Shown piece after piece: positions 1-5,247 of a DNA stretch of 5,247 nucleotides. The notes beneath the pieces were generated by a model. The model saw only the letters and a list, made by a program, of their open reading frames with translations. It made no database searches and was not told the origin of the DNA. How positions within the stretch are numbered: the stretch's first letter is position 1; the number at the start of each line of letters is the position of its first letter. The position numbers and the translations under genes are program-made. Location of the stretch: the NCBI GenBank assembly GCA_946549155.1, contig CAMNQN010000218.1:1-5247 (forward strand), in the 5' to 3' direction. This DNA comes from an uncultured Lachnospiraceae bacterium (GTDB lineage: Bacteria > Bacillota > Clostridia > Lachnospirales > Lachnospiraceae).

Positions 1-47
1 GGGGCGCCAAGCTGGGAAATCATCAGGATTTCCCGGCGAACCGCCCC
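1..47. other. Long two-part hairpin at the head of the left repeat
   Basis: Bases 11-21 pair with 27-37 (11 bp with a single G-T wobble) around a 5-nt loop. Bases 1-6 (GGGGCG) pair with 42-47 (CGCCCC) across a small internal loop. No T-run follows on the plus side, and the minus-side flank lies outside the window, so it cannot be called an intrinsic terminator for the isomerase-like gene. The right repeat copy has a different hairpin in the same relative place. Confidence 0.65.
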
Positions 48-148
48 GGTGCCCGAAATTTTCGTCTGGCTGCATCTTAGATTTTCTTGGTATCCGGAGT
101 TATTTTCCAGATGCTTGTGGCCCTGTGCGCCCGCCTCTTCCTGCGTCC
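1..148 (+). repeat. Hairpin-headed intergenic repeat, left copy (outer end may be cut by window edge)
   Basis: This stretch carries no convincing gene. It starts with a large hairpin (1-47) and continues into a roughly 100-bp body (about 51-148). The body resembles the reverse complement of 5106-5210. The best block has 19 of 24 positions identical (about 65-88 here against the minus strand near 5176-5199, including a shared AAGATTTTCT-like core), and both bodies end in the same TTCCTGCGTCC string. The similarity is imperfect, with several small indels, so this looks like an old dispersed repeat family and not a recent duplication. The body ends 6 bp from the stop codon of the isomerase-like gene, so it forms that gene's 3' flank. 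An open frame exists on the plus strand (49-231), but it starts at GTG without a visible ribosome binding site and runs antisense into the neighbouring gene, so I do not call it a gene. The alignment was done by eye. Confidence 0.6.
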
Positions 149-149
149 G

Positions 150-167
150 GGTAATTATTCAATTACC
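150..167. other. Perfect 7-bp hairpin over the stop codon of the isomerase-like gene
   Basis: GGTAATT (150-156) pairs with AATTACC (161-167) around the 4-nt loop ATTC. The minus-strand stop codon (155-157) sits inside it. There is no T-run on the minus-strand downstream side, so it is not a standard intrinsic terminator. It may protect the mRNA 3' end or be chance in AT-rich sequence. Confidence 0.45.
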
Positions 168-1492
168 TGATATTTCCATCCAAAAACCTTCGCGATCTGA
201 CGGATCGCCGCTTTCTGTTTTCCGGAAATAATCATCTGATGATGGCTGGGCAGTCCTTCCATAACTTCTTCTCCGTTTTTATAATGCAGAAGGGAAGCAT
301 TTCTGGCATCTGTTCCCGGAAACTGCACATACTTTTCGATCTCGCCCGGGATCACCGTAATCGTATCGAAGGACGGATTGATCTTCGCCAAAACGATATC
401 GCCAACCGGCAGCTCTCCGTCAATCATATATGCCTTGTCATCCACGATCTCCAGGACCTTGGGAACCATTTTCCACTTCTGGCAGAATTTTCTCGGAACA
501 AATCCGGCGTATCCGCAGTGTACGCCCAGGGCGTAGTTTTCCGGATCCTCCACTGCCGGGAAATCGTCAATTTTTTCATGATGAATAGCCGCTTTTCCCA
601 CCAGGAAGGGATAGATATTGGTCATCATGATGGGAGCCTTCAGGGAATGGTACAGCACATAGGTACTGATCATGGTCAGAGTATCGCCCTCACAGCACCA
701 TACAATTCCATATTTTTCAAACAGCATATTCCAGATCAGACAGGGAGTGGTCTTGCTGTACATGGATTCGTTCAGGCAGTTTGCGCCGATTCCGTCCACA
801 CCGCCCAGCTCATCAATGGTCTCCTTGATGGCAAGATACAGTTTTGCCACAAGGATTTTGTTTTCTTCTGTAATGTTTTCACAGGGCACTTCCCAGGTAT
901 CAAATTCCGCCAGTGCCTCTTTGGCATCCATCTGCTCCGCCCGGGCATTGACCTCCTTCCAGCTCTTGTAAATGATCTTTGCTCCGAAGAATTTCTCAAT
1001 CTGATCGGTACACTCCTGTTCCCACCAGTAAAAGCGCTTGAAAATATATGCCTGCATCCCTTCTCCGGGATCATCCTGAAACATCAGGAATTTCGCGCCT
1101 CTCAGATACCTCTTCGTTCCAATGGCACGCAGAATGACCTTTCCAAGCTCAATATTATAGGGAGAAAATACGCTGAGATCATGGCTGCGCATATAGGCAA
1201 TCAGCTCCCAGTCCCACATATCTACCGTGCCAAACTGTGATGTGATCACCACAATCGGTTTATCGTACTTTTTCAGCACATCCATATAATGATATCCCGC
1301 GCCGATCATTTGGGGAAACAGGATGGCATCGCAATCCGGAATGTCTTCTCCCACGATCACCGTATCCTTAAATTCCGCAACATCACCATAAATTTCCTTC
1401 AATTGGGCCAGCTGTTCCTGATACTCGCCCACTTCTCTTTCATTCGCTTCTTTAAAGCGAAGGGGAACTACATTTGCTTTTAAATTTTTCAT
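155..1492 (-). CDS. L-fucose/L-arabinose isomerase-like protein, substrate unknown
   Basis: This 445-residue cytoplasmic protein is built like the L-fucose isomerase-related family (COG2407), whose members interconvert aldoses and ketoses or use related polyols with a divalent metal. The N-terminal half (about 1-180) looks like the paired alpha/beta domains of that fold. The family signatures follow: GANCLNES at 236-243, CEGD at 267-270 (E268 a likely metal ligand), an HCG motif at 325-327, and a C-terminal SHH motif at 416-418 followed by a hydrophobic strand and Gly, as in relatives. It is shorter than E. coli FucI, as is usual for this class. One oddity is that residue 292, 24 positions after E268, is Asn; E. 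coli FucI has metal-binding Asp361 24 residues after Glu337. The start is supported by AGGAGAAAGG on the minus strand, 8 nt before the ATG. It is transcribed divergently from a LacI-type fusion regulator, probably its controller. The family call is fairly firm, but the sugar is unknown and a non-isomerase role is possible. Confidence 0.8.
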   Translation of the reverse strand: MKNLKANVVPLRFKEANEREVGEYQEQLAQLKEIYGDVAEFKDTVIVGEDIPDCDAILFPQMIGAGYHYMDVLKKYDKPIVVITSQFGTVDMWDWELIAYMRSHDLSVFSPYNIELGKVILRAIGTKRYLRGAKFLMFQDDPGEGMQAYIFKRFYWWEQECTDQIEKFFGAKIIYKSWKEVNARAEQMDAKEALAEFDTWEVPCENITEENKILVAKLYLAIKETIDELGGVDGIGANCLNESMYSKTTPCLIWNMLFEKYGIVWCCEGDTLTMISTYVLYHSLKAPIMMTNIYPFLVGKAAIHHEKIDDFPAVEDPENYALGVHCGYAGFVPRKFCQKWKMVPKVLEIVDDKAYMIDGELPVGDIVLAKINPSFDTITVIPGEIEKYVQFPGTDARNASLLHYKNGEEVMEGLPSHHQMIISGKQKAAIRQIAKVFGWKYQVIE

Positions 1493-1582
1493 ATCCTATT
1501 CCTTTCTCCTGTGCTGCACTTCTTTTTTCTGCTGCTGTAACGCCTCCGCAACGATCGTCATTCCTATTTTCTTTTCAGTTTT

Positions 1583-1594
1583 TGACTGGTGTCA
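1583..1594. promoter_or_regulatory. Small palindrome just after the predicted isomerase-gene start site
   Basis: TGAC-TGGT-GTCA is a 4+4+4 inverted repeat. It falls within about 2-13 nt downstream of the predicted transcription start (near 1596) of the isomerase-like gene, where repressors often bind. The arms are short, so it may be chance. It does not resemble the classic LacI-family operator with a central CG. Confidence 0.25.
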
Positions 1595-1596
1595 CT

Positions 1597-1623
1597 TTCT
1601 AAAAAATAACATTCATTTTAGAA
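1597..1623. promoter_or_regulatory. Candidate operator: perfect 8+11+8 inverted repeat over the isomerase promoter
   Basis: TTCTAAAA (1597-1604) is the exact reverse complement of TTTTAGAA (1616-1623), with 11 nt between. The arm centres are 19 bp apart, close to two helical turns. The left arm overlaps the -10 box and the right arm lies in the -35/-10 spacer of the isomerase-gene promoter, so a protein bound here would block RNA polymerase. The divergent LacI-type regulator is the obvious candidate binder. The AT-rich context raises the chance of a random palindrome, and the sequence lacks the central CG usual for LacI-family operators. Confidence 0.45.
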
Positions 1624-1631
1624 TTTGTCAA
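1603..1631 (-). promoter_or_regulatory. Sigma-A-type promoter of the isomerase-like gene
   Basis: On the minus strand a consensus -35 box TTGACA (1631-1626) is followed by a 17-nt spacer and a -10 box TATTTT (1608-1603, four of six consensus bases). Transcription would start near 1596, leaving a leader of about 100 nt before the ATG at 1492. The good -35 and weaker -10 fit a regulated promoter. Confidence 0.65.
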
Positions 1632-1685
1632 TAATATTACAATCATATTTCTTATTTATACTTATTTCATAAATATATTTCCTCA

Positions 1686-1737
1686 GATTTGTGTATTTTT
1701 TTCTCTATTATTTCTGCAAATAGTCTTTGATTTGTGT
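1686..1737. repeat. Pair of 9-bp direct repeats GATTTGTGT
   Basis: Exact copies lie at 1686-1694 and 1729-1737, 43 bp apart (about four helical turns), upstream of the regulator promoter. A degenerate third copy, GAATTTGTCAAT, is at 1621-1632; like the second copy, it runs on into TCAAT. They may be sites for an activator or chance in T-rich DNA. Confidence 0.3.
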
Positions 1738-1754
1738 CAATTACCGCATTTTCC

Positions 1755-1783
1755 TTGCAACACCATCATCTCTAAGATATAAT
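1755..1783 (+). promoter_or_regulatory. Sigma-A-type promoter of the LacI/solute-binding fusion gene
   Basis: TTGCAA (1755-1760) and a perfect TATAAT (1778-1783) are separated by exactly 17 nt. Transcription should start near 1790, giving a leader of about 37 nt that carries the AAAGGAG ribosome binding site (1811-1817), 9 nt from the ATG at 1827. A short inverted repeat, ATCT-CTA-AGAT (1768-1778), touches the -10 box and could serve in autoregulation. Confidence 0.75.
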
Positions 1784-1826
1784 CAAAGTAAGGTACGGCA
1801 GATGCGATAGAAAGGAGAATTATTCT

Positions 1827-4052
1827 ATGCCAACCATCGACGACGTAGCAAAATATGCCGGTGTATCCCACGGAACAGCCTCTAAAGTGATTAATAATGT
1901 TCCCGGCGTCAGCAGCAAAAAAATAGAGCTGGTGCAAAAGGCCATTAAAGCCTTAGGCTACCAGCCCAATATCTATGCCCGCAATTTAAAGCTGCAAAAA
2001 ACCCAGCGAATCAGTCTGATTCTTCCCACCTTGCAGGATAAAGCCATGTCCGATCTGTACGACAGCATTTACTGGGCCGCCAGCGCAGAAGGATATTCCG
2101 TCGACCTGCGTATCTCCCACGAAATTCCCGGGGAGGAAACTGCCATTCTCTCTGAGATTCTGTCCTCAAAAACAGACGGCGTTCTTCTGGTTACCTGCCA
2201 GCCCAAAAACGAAGCCCTGTTCTCCCTCTTTTCCGAAAAGGAAATTCCCCTGGTTTTCATACAGAGAAGCCCTGCCCGGGACGGCTATGACTTTATTCAA
2301 ATGGATATCCGGGATTTATTATATCGGCATATTTCAGACCGAATTGACCAGGGATATTCTGCCATCGCGTTAATTACCCTTTCCCCGGAGTATTCCTTTG
2401 AAGCTGACTGCAGAAGTGCCTATTTAAAGGCACTGATGGAAAAGCACCGAACTTTAAAAAATGAATATATCGTGTCGACGGTACAGGATTCTTATACCGC
2501 CACCCTGGCTGCCCTCCGTCTGCTCCGTTCCGCCACTCCGCCCCAGGTTATCTATACAACCAACGCTCTGGCGGCCTCAGGCGTAAGCTATGCCATCAGA
2601 ATGAATGATACGGTTTCCAACACAAAGCCTCTGCTTTTTTCCCTGGAATCCTCCTCCTGGGAGCAGTTTTCCTCCAGCCAGAAGCTCCTGCTTTCCTATA
2701 CACAGATGGGGCTGGAGGCTTATTCCCTGTTAAAGGACAAAATCCAGCAGAAAACAAAGCAGGCCCCTTCTGTTGTGACAATAACTCCTCCGTCAGCCCC
2801 TGTAGCCGTTCCCTCTGTGCAGGCTTCCTGTACCCATAAAGAACTCCGTTTCCTGCTTAAGCCCCTCTCCCCCGGATCAGACAGCGGCCTGATGCTGGAA
2901 GCCTGCCTGAACCGACTGGAAAAGAAACTGGGCATCCGGATACATGTTGACTATTTTGACATCGACGAATCCAACGATGTTTATTACTCTACGCTGCTGC
3001 GAAACCGCCAGACCGGAAAATATGACCTGTTTACCCTGGATCTTCCCATGCTGGCCCCACTGGAAAAGGAAGGGCTGCTGCTTCCGCTTGATGATGACCC
3101 GGAAATAAAAGAGCTGGCATACCAGTATATCCCGAAAAAAATTTTGGACGCATACGGTATCGTAAATAAAAAGCTGATGGCTCTGCCTTTCAGCTTTACC
3201 ACTCAGCTTCTTTTTTACCGGAAAGATCTGTTTAACAACAGCAAGCTGCAGAGACTTTACTGGGAAATGTTTAAAGAGGAGCTGCTCCCTCCCAATACCT
3301 GGGAAAAATACAACCAGACCGCAAAATTTTTCACTAAAAGCTTTCATCCGGAATCCCCCACCATATACGGAAGCACCTTTTTTTCCACTGAGGGCATGGA
3401 AATTCTTCCCCGTTTCTGGTCCCTGAGCAAAAAAAGAAAAAGATTCACGAAAGAAACGCTGGATTCCCCCGCATTCTCTGAAACGATTCGCTTATTATTG
3501 GAATTGTGCAGTTACGTGCCGGATTCTAATCAATTTAACAGCACCTGGCGAAGTTCCCAAATCAATGCTTTTCGTCAGGGGGAAATCGCCATGATGCCGG
3601 TTTTTGCCGACTGGGCCTACGACCTGAATTACTCCCCGGGGTCCAGGCTGGTGGGGAATCTTGGCTATACGCTGCTGCCCGGAAAATACTCGATACAGGG
3701 CGGATGGTCCTGTGGAATCAACCCTTACTCGCCCAACAGGGATGCTGCCCTCACTGCGCTGAAATGGCTCTGCTCCGAAGAACTGCTGCTTCCCAACGCG
3801 ATCAGCGGACGCTTCTTTCCCCATAAATCCCTGGAGAAGAATGCAGATCTTTACGCTCTGTTTCCCTGGTACAAGACCATGCTGGAAGCGTTTGACTACG
3901 CCATCCCGCGGCCATTTGTGGAATCCTATGGTACCTCCTCCGTACTTCCCGGCACCGCTTTTTATAAAATCATCAGTATTATCCGGGATTGCTACGAGAA
4001 TAAGCTTCCCTTCGATGCGACTCTGGCAATAGTACAAAAATCATTACAATAA
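1827..4052 (+). CDS. LacI-family regulator fused to a cytoplasmic ABC solute-binding protein domain
   Basis: This 741-residue protein has three parts. Residues 3-23 are a LacI-type helix-turn-helix (TIDDVAKYAGVSHGTASKV), followed by the hinge helix near 50-57. Residues about 62-310 form the LacI sugar-binding core, ending in the usual QMGLEAYSLL-type segment; it is somewhat shorter than typical. Residues about 311-337 are a flexible linker rich in Pro, Val, Ala and Thr. Residues about 338-741 look like a family-1 type ABC extracellular solute-binding protein: KYDLFTLDLPMLAPLEKEG near 398-416, LPFSFTTQLLFYRKDLF at 453-469, PPNTWEKY at 488-495, FRQGEIAMMPVFADWA at 582-597, then GWSCGINP and an AALTALKWLCSEE segment. 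There is no signal peptide, lipobox or membrane segment, so the solute-binding domain should stay in the cytoplasm attached to the DNA-binding part. It probably senses a sugar and controls the divergent isomerase-like gene and perhaps itself. The start is fixed by AAAGGAG 9 nt upstream. I see no internal ribosome binding site that would release the second half. The domain calls are firm; ligand and targets are inferred. Confidence 0.88.
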   Translation: MPTIDDVAKYAGVSHGTASKVINNVPGVSSKKIELVQKAIKALGYQPNIYARNLKLQKTQRISLILPTLQDKAMSDLYDSIYWAASAEGYSVDLRISHEIPGEETAILSEILSSKTDGVLLVTCQPKNEALFSLFSEKEIPLVFIQRSPARDGYDFIQMDIRDLLYRHISDRIDQGYSAIALITLSPEYSFEADCRSAYLKALMEKHRTLKNEYIVSTVQDSYTATLAALRLLRSATPPQVIYTTNALAASGVSYAIRMNDTVSNTKPLLFSLESSSWEQFSSSQKLLLSYTQMGLEAYSLLKDKIQQKTKQAPSVVTITPPSAPVAVPSVQASCTHKELRFLLKPLSPGSDSGLMLEACLNRLEKKLGIRIHVDYFDIDESNDVYYSTLLRNRQTGKYDLFTLDLPMLAPLEKEGLLLPLDDDPEIKELAYQYIPKKILDAYGIVNKKLMALPFSFTTQLLFYRKDLFNNSKLQRLYWEMFKEELLPPNTWEKYNQTAKFFTKSFHPESPTIYGSTFFSTEGMEILPRFWSLSKKRKRFTKETLDSPAFSETIRLLLELCSYVPDSNQFNSTWRSSQINAFRQGEIAMMPVFADWAYDLNYSPGSRLVGNLGYTLLPGKYSIQGGWSCGINPYSPNRDAALTALKWLCSEELLLPNAISGRFFPHKSLEKNADLYALFPWYKTMLEAFDYAIPRPFVESYGTSSVLPGTAFYKIISIIRDCYENKLPFDATLAIVQKSLQ

Positions 4053-4967
4053 AAACTCAACCGCCACCATATAGACCACCGCGGCCACAACTCCCAGAAT
4101 CAAAGCCGGGGACACGATGGACACGCGGGGACTCCCGTCTCTTTGAAACACCTGGCGCATATACTCCTGCCGCCCGCTCCTGCGGATGATCCGGCGAAGC
4201 ACTCTGTAGGCCAGCAGGCAGCAGATCACCGCCTCGATGGTGTAAAATCCCATGACAGATAAAATATCCTGGCGGGTCAGCGTCTCCGCGCTCTGAAAGG
4301 CGGCGGAGACCACGGACCCGGCCATCTTCTCCAGCTCACTCTCCACCACCAACATCACCACAGTGTTGGCATTAATAATAAAATGAGCCAGAATAGAACA
4401 GAATACACTGCCAGTGGCTTCTACCAGCAGAGCAAAAATCATACCCAGCACAAAGGCGTAGCAGAACTGATTCAGATTCATATGAAGCAGGCCAAAGCAC
4501 AGTCCGCTGACCAATATAGCCTTCCCCACCCCTGCCGGCCGGTAACCGTGATAGAAAATACCCCGAAACCAAAACTCCTCCGCCAGCGCCGGAACAATGG
4601 CAATATACAGCAGATTTTTTCCAAAAGCCAAACCGTCCAGCCCCATCATCCCTGACGCCACATAATTTTCCGCAAACAGCATGGAAAACATATTCAGCCA
4701 GTTCATCAGCGGCAACAGCAGCCAGCTAAAGACCATAGTCAGAAGAAGTACGGATACCCTGGGAACCTGTAACTGCAACTCATTCAGGCATTCCCCCCTA
4801 TCCATCAGGATATAGCACAGCACCGGAATCAAAAACAAAACCTGACTGATGGCGCTGCCCTGGTATAAGGTCAGACTGTTAAAAATCAGTCCCAATAAAA
4901 ACTGGCTGGCAATGGAAATCAGTACCATCGCCAGAAAAAGCCGATTTACCCTTTTTACTTTCTTCAT
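4044..4967 (-). CDS. CPBP family intramembrane metalloprotease
   Basis: This is a polytopic membrane protein of 307 residues from the start chosen here. It has all three motifs of the CPBP (CAAX protease and bacteriocin-processing, Abi) family: EEFWFRG at residues 130-136, FGLLH at 158-162 and HFIIN at 195-199. The two Glu, the Arg, both His and the Asn are kept, so it should be active. About eight hydrophobic segments are visible, including one close to the N terminus and one at the extreme C terminus; a charged Arg-rich cytoplasmic stretch lies near residues 255-270. Such proteins cleave membrane substrates in peptide maturation, immunity or stress roles; the substrate here is unknown. An ATG at 5006 would add 13 residues, but it lies inside a likely -10 box and lacks a ribosome binding site. 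The ATG at 4967 has GGAAAGGG upstream and begins MKKVKR before the first membrane segment. Its tail overlaps that of the convergent regulator gene by 9 bp. Confidence 0.85.
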   Translation of the reverse strand: MKKVKRVNRLFLAMVLISIASQFLLGLIFNSLTLYQGSAISQVLFLIPVLCYILMDRGECLNELQLQVPRVSVLLLTMVFSWLLLPLMNWLNMFSMLFAENYVASGMMGLDGLAFGKNLLYIAIVPALAEEFWFRGIFYHGYRPAGVGKAILVSGLCFGLLHMNLNQFCYAFVLGMIFALLVEATGSVFCSILAHFIINANTVVMLVVESELEKMAGSVVSAAFQSAETLTRQDILSVMGFYTIEAVICCLLAYRVLRRIIRRSGRQEYMRQVFQRDGSPRVSIVSPALILGVVAAVVYMVAVEFLL

Positions 4968-4977
4968 GTAGTTCAAA

Positions 4978-4985
4978 CCCTTTCC
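4978..4985 (-). promoter_or_regulatory. Ribosome binding site that decides the protease start
   Basis: GGAAAGGG on the minus strand ends 10 nt before the ATG at 4967. No comparable purine-rich site precedes the upstream in-frame ATG at 5006, so the shorter protein is preferred. Confidence 0.6.
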
Positions 4986-5001
4986 GTACAGTTTCCTGAT
5001 T

Positions 5002-5030
5002 ATCATACCACGTTTCCGTGGTTTTTAAAA
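5002..5030 (-). promoter_or_regulatory. Candidate protease promoter with a palindrome in its spacer
   Basis: On the minus strand TATGAT (5007-5002) is a good -10 box, but at 17 nt upstream there is only TTTTAA as -35. A perfect 6-bp inverted repeat, ACCACG-TTTC-CGTGGT (5007-5022), fills the spacer, where a regulator could act. As RNA it could also form a hairpin. A second possible promoter further upstream, TTGGAA (5079-5074) and TAGAAT (5054-5049), has a long 19-nt spacer and would place this palindrome in the leader. Confidence 0.35.
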
Positions 5031-5062
5031 CCCATTTCGTTGTCACTCATTCTATTTTACTT

Positions 5063-5080
5063 ATTGGTTCTGATTCCAAT
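5063..5080. promoter_or_regulatory. Inverted repeat ATTGG-N8-CCAAT upstream of the protease gene
   Basis: Five-base perfect arms are separated by 8 nt, roughly 100 bp upstream of the protease start. It overlaps the -35 of the alternative promoter. It could be an operator, but arms this short can occur by chance. Confidence 0.25.
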
Positions 5081-5105
5081 GTTATTCGTGTTTTGTTAAG
5101 TATCA

Positions 5106-5247
5106 GGACGCAGGAAAAGACGGGGCCGGGCGGGCGGAACCGACACTGCCATCTGAAAAACATTGCGCAGAATACCATAGAAAATCTTGGATAGAGCCGG
5201 ACCCGAATTTGGGGAGGGGTGGCAGTCCTCAAGGCTGCCGACCCAGG
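5106..5247 (-). repeat. Hairpin-headed intergenic repeat, right copy (inverted; outer end may be cut by window edge)
   Basis: Read on the minus strand, this copy has a hairpin head (about 5244-5217), then a body (5210-5106) resembling 51-148 and ending in TTTTCCTGCGTCC. The head pairs GGGT with ACCC and GGCAG with CTGCC, with an inner CC/GG pair and loop TTGA. It is unlike the left hairpin in sequence but sits in the same position. The two copies face each other across the three genes. A minus-strand open frame (5232-5047) runs through it without a convincing start or ribosome binding site, so no gene is called. Confidence 0.6.

Larger units (their letters stand above)
1493..1826. other. Divergent intergenic regulatory region, AT-rich
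   Basis: These 334 bp separate the isomerase-like gene from the fusion regulator and contain no gene. The two predicted transcription starts (about 1596 minus and 1790 plus) are some 190 bp apart. The middle (about 1596-1740) is strongly AT-rich, with a perfect palindrome AAATATATTT (1671-1680) and CTTATTT repeated at 10-bp spacing (1651, 1661), which could bend the DNA. GATTTGTGT occurs twice as a direct repeat (1686-1694 and 1729-1737). I found no convincing catabolite-responsive element. Confidence 0.6.

Noticed and set aside
1..47. Intrinsic terminator for the isomerase-like gene
   Set aside because: The stem is strong, but no T-run can be seen on the relevant side, which lies beyond the window edge.
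49..231. Possible small gene running from the left repeat into the isomerase-like gene
   Set aside because: It has a GTG start with no Shine-Dalgarno sequence and an antisense overlap with a firm gene. The partial frame agreement with the right repeat is reported as a finding instead.
239..1240. Long 333-residue open frame on the plus strand, antisense to the isomerase-like gene
   Set aside because: It has no ribosome binding site or recognisable domain. The opposite strand encodes a clear family protein across the whole span, so this is a shadow frame.
1551..1558. Perfect palindrome ACGATCGT as a LacI-type operator
   Set aside because: It is only 8 bp and does not extend outward. It lies some 40 bp downstream of the predicted start and has no second copy.
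1535..1560. Catabolite-responsive element near TGTAACGCC
   Set aside because: The spacing and second half do not fit the TGWAANCGNTNWCA pattern on either strand.
3495..4037. 180-residue minus-strand frame inside the solute-binding domain region
   Set aside because: It lies wholly opposite a well-supported domain, shows no motif and has no ribosome binding site.
1..5247. CRISPR array, tRNA, rRNA or insertion sequence
   Set aside because: There are no regularly spaced repeats, no cloverleaf or rRNA-like stretches, and no transposase or recombinase motifs in any frame.

Overview
The window looks like a chromosomal segment of a Gram-positive anaerobe, most probably of the Lachnospiraceae/Clostridia. 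The evidence is strong AGGAG-type ribosome binding sites, a near-consensus sigma-A promoter, a LacI-type sugar regulator, a fucose-isomerase-like gene, a CPBP membrane protease and mixed, moderate base composition. This placement is an inference from gene style; no marker gene is present.

The layout has five parts. (1) Positions 1-148 hold a non-coding repeat unit with a large hairpin at its outer end. (2) Positions 155-1492 (minus) encode a 445-residue protein of the L-fucose isomerase-like class (COG2407 type). (3) Positions 1493-1826 are an AT-rich divergent promoter region with a sigma-A promoter facing each way; a perfect 8+11+8 inverted repeat lies over the isomerase promoter. (4) Positions 1827-4052 (plus) encode a 741-residue fusion: a complete LacI-type repressor (helix-turn-helix, hinge, sugar-binding core), a Pro/Val/Ala/Thr-rich linker, and a whole ABC-type solute-binding protein domain without signal peptide. 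(5) Positions 4044-4967 (minus) encode a CPBP-family intramembrane protease whose 3' end overlaps that of the fusion gene by 9 bp. After it, 5007-5247 holds a candidate promoter, two palindromes and a second copy of the repeat seen at the left edge, in inverted orientation.

The regulator and the isomerase-like gene probably form one functional unit: a divergently transcribed sugar sensor controlling a sugar-converting enzyme. No transporter, kinase or aldolase is in the window, so the substrate cannot be named. The protease gene is probably independent. The points most worth pursuing are the cytoplasmic solute-binding domain fused to a LacI regulator, the Asn that replaces an expected metal-ligand Asp in the isomerase-like protein, and the hairpin-headed repeat family bracketing the three genes.
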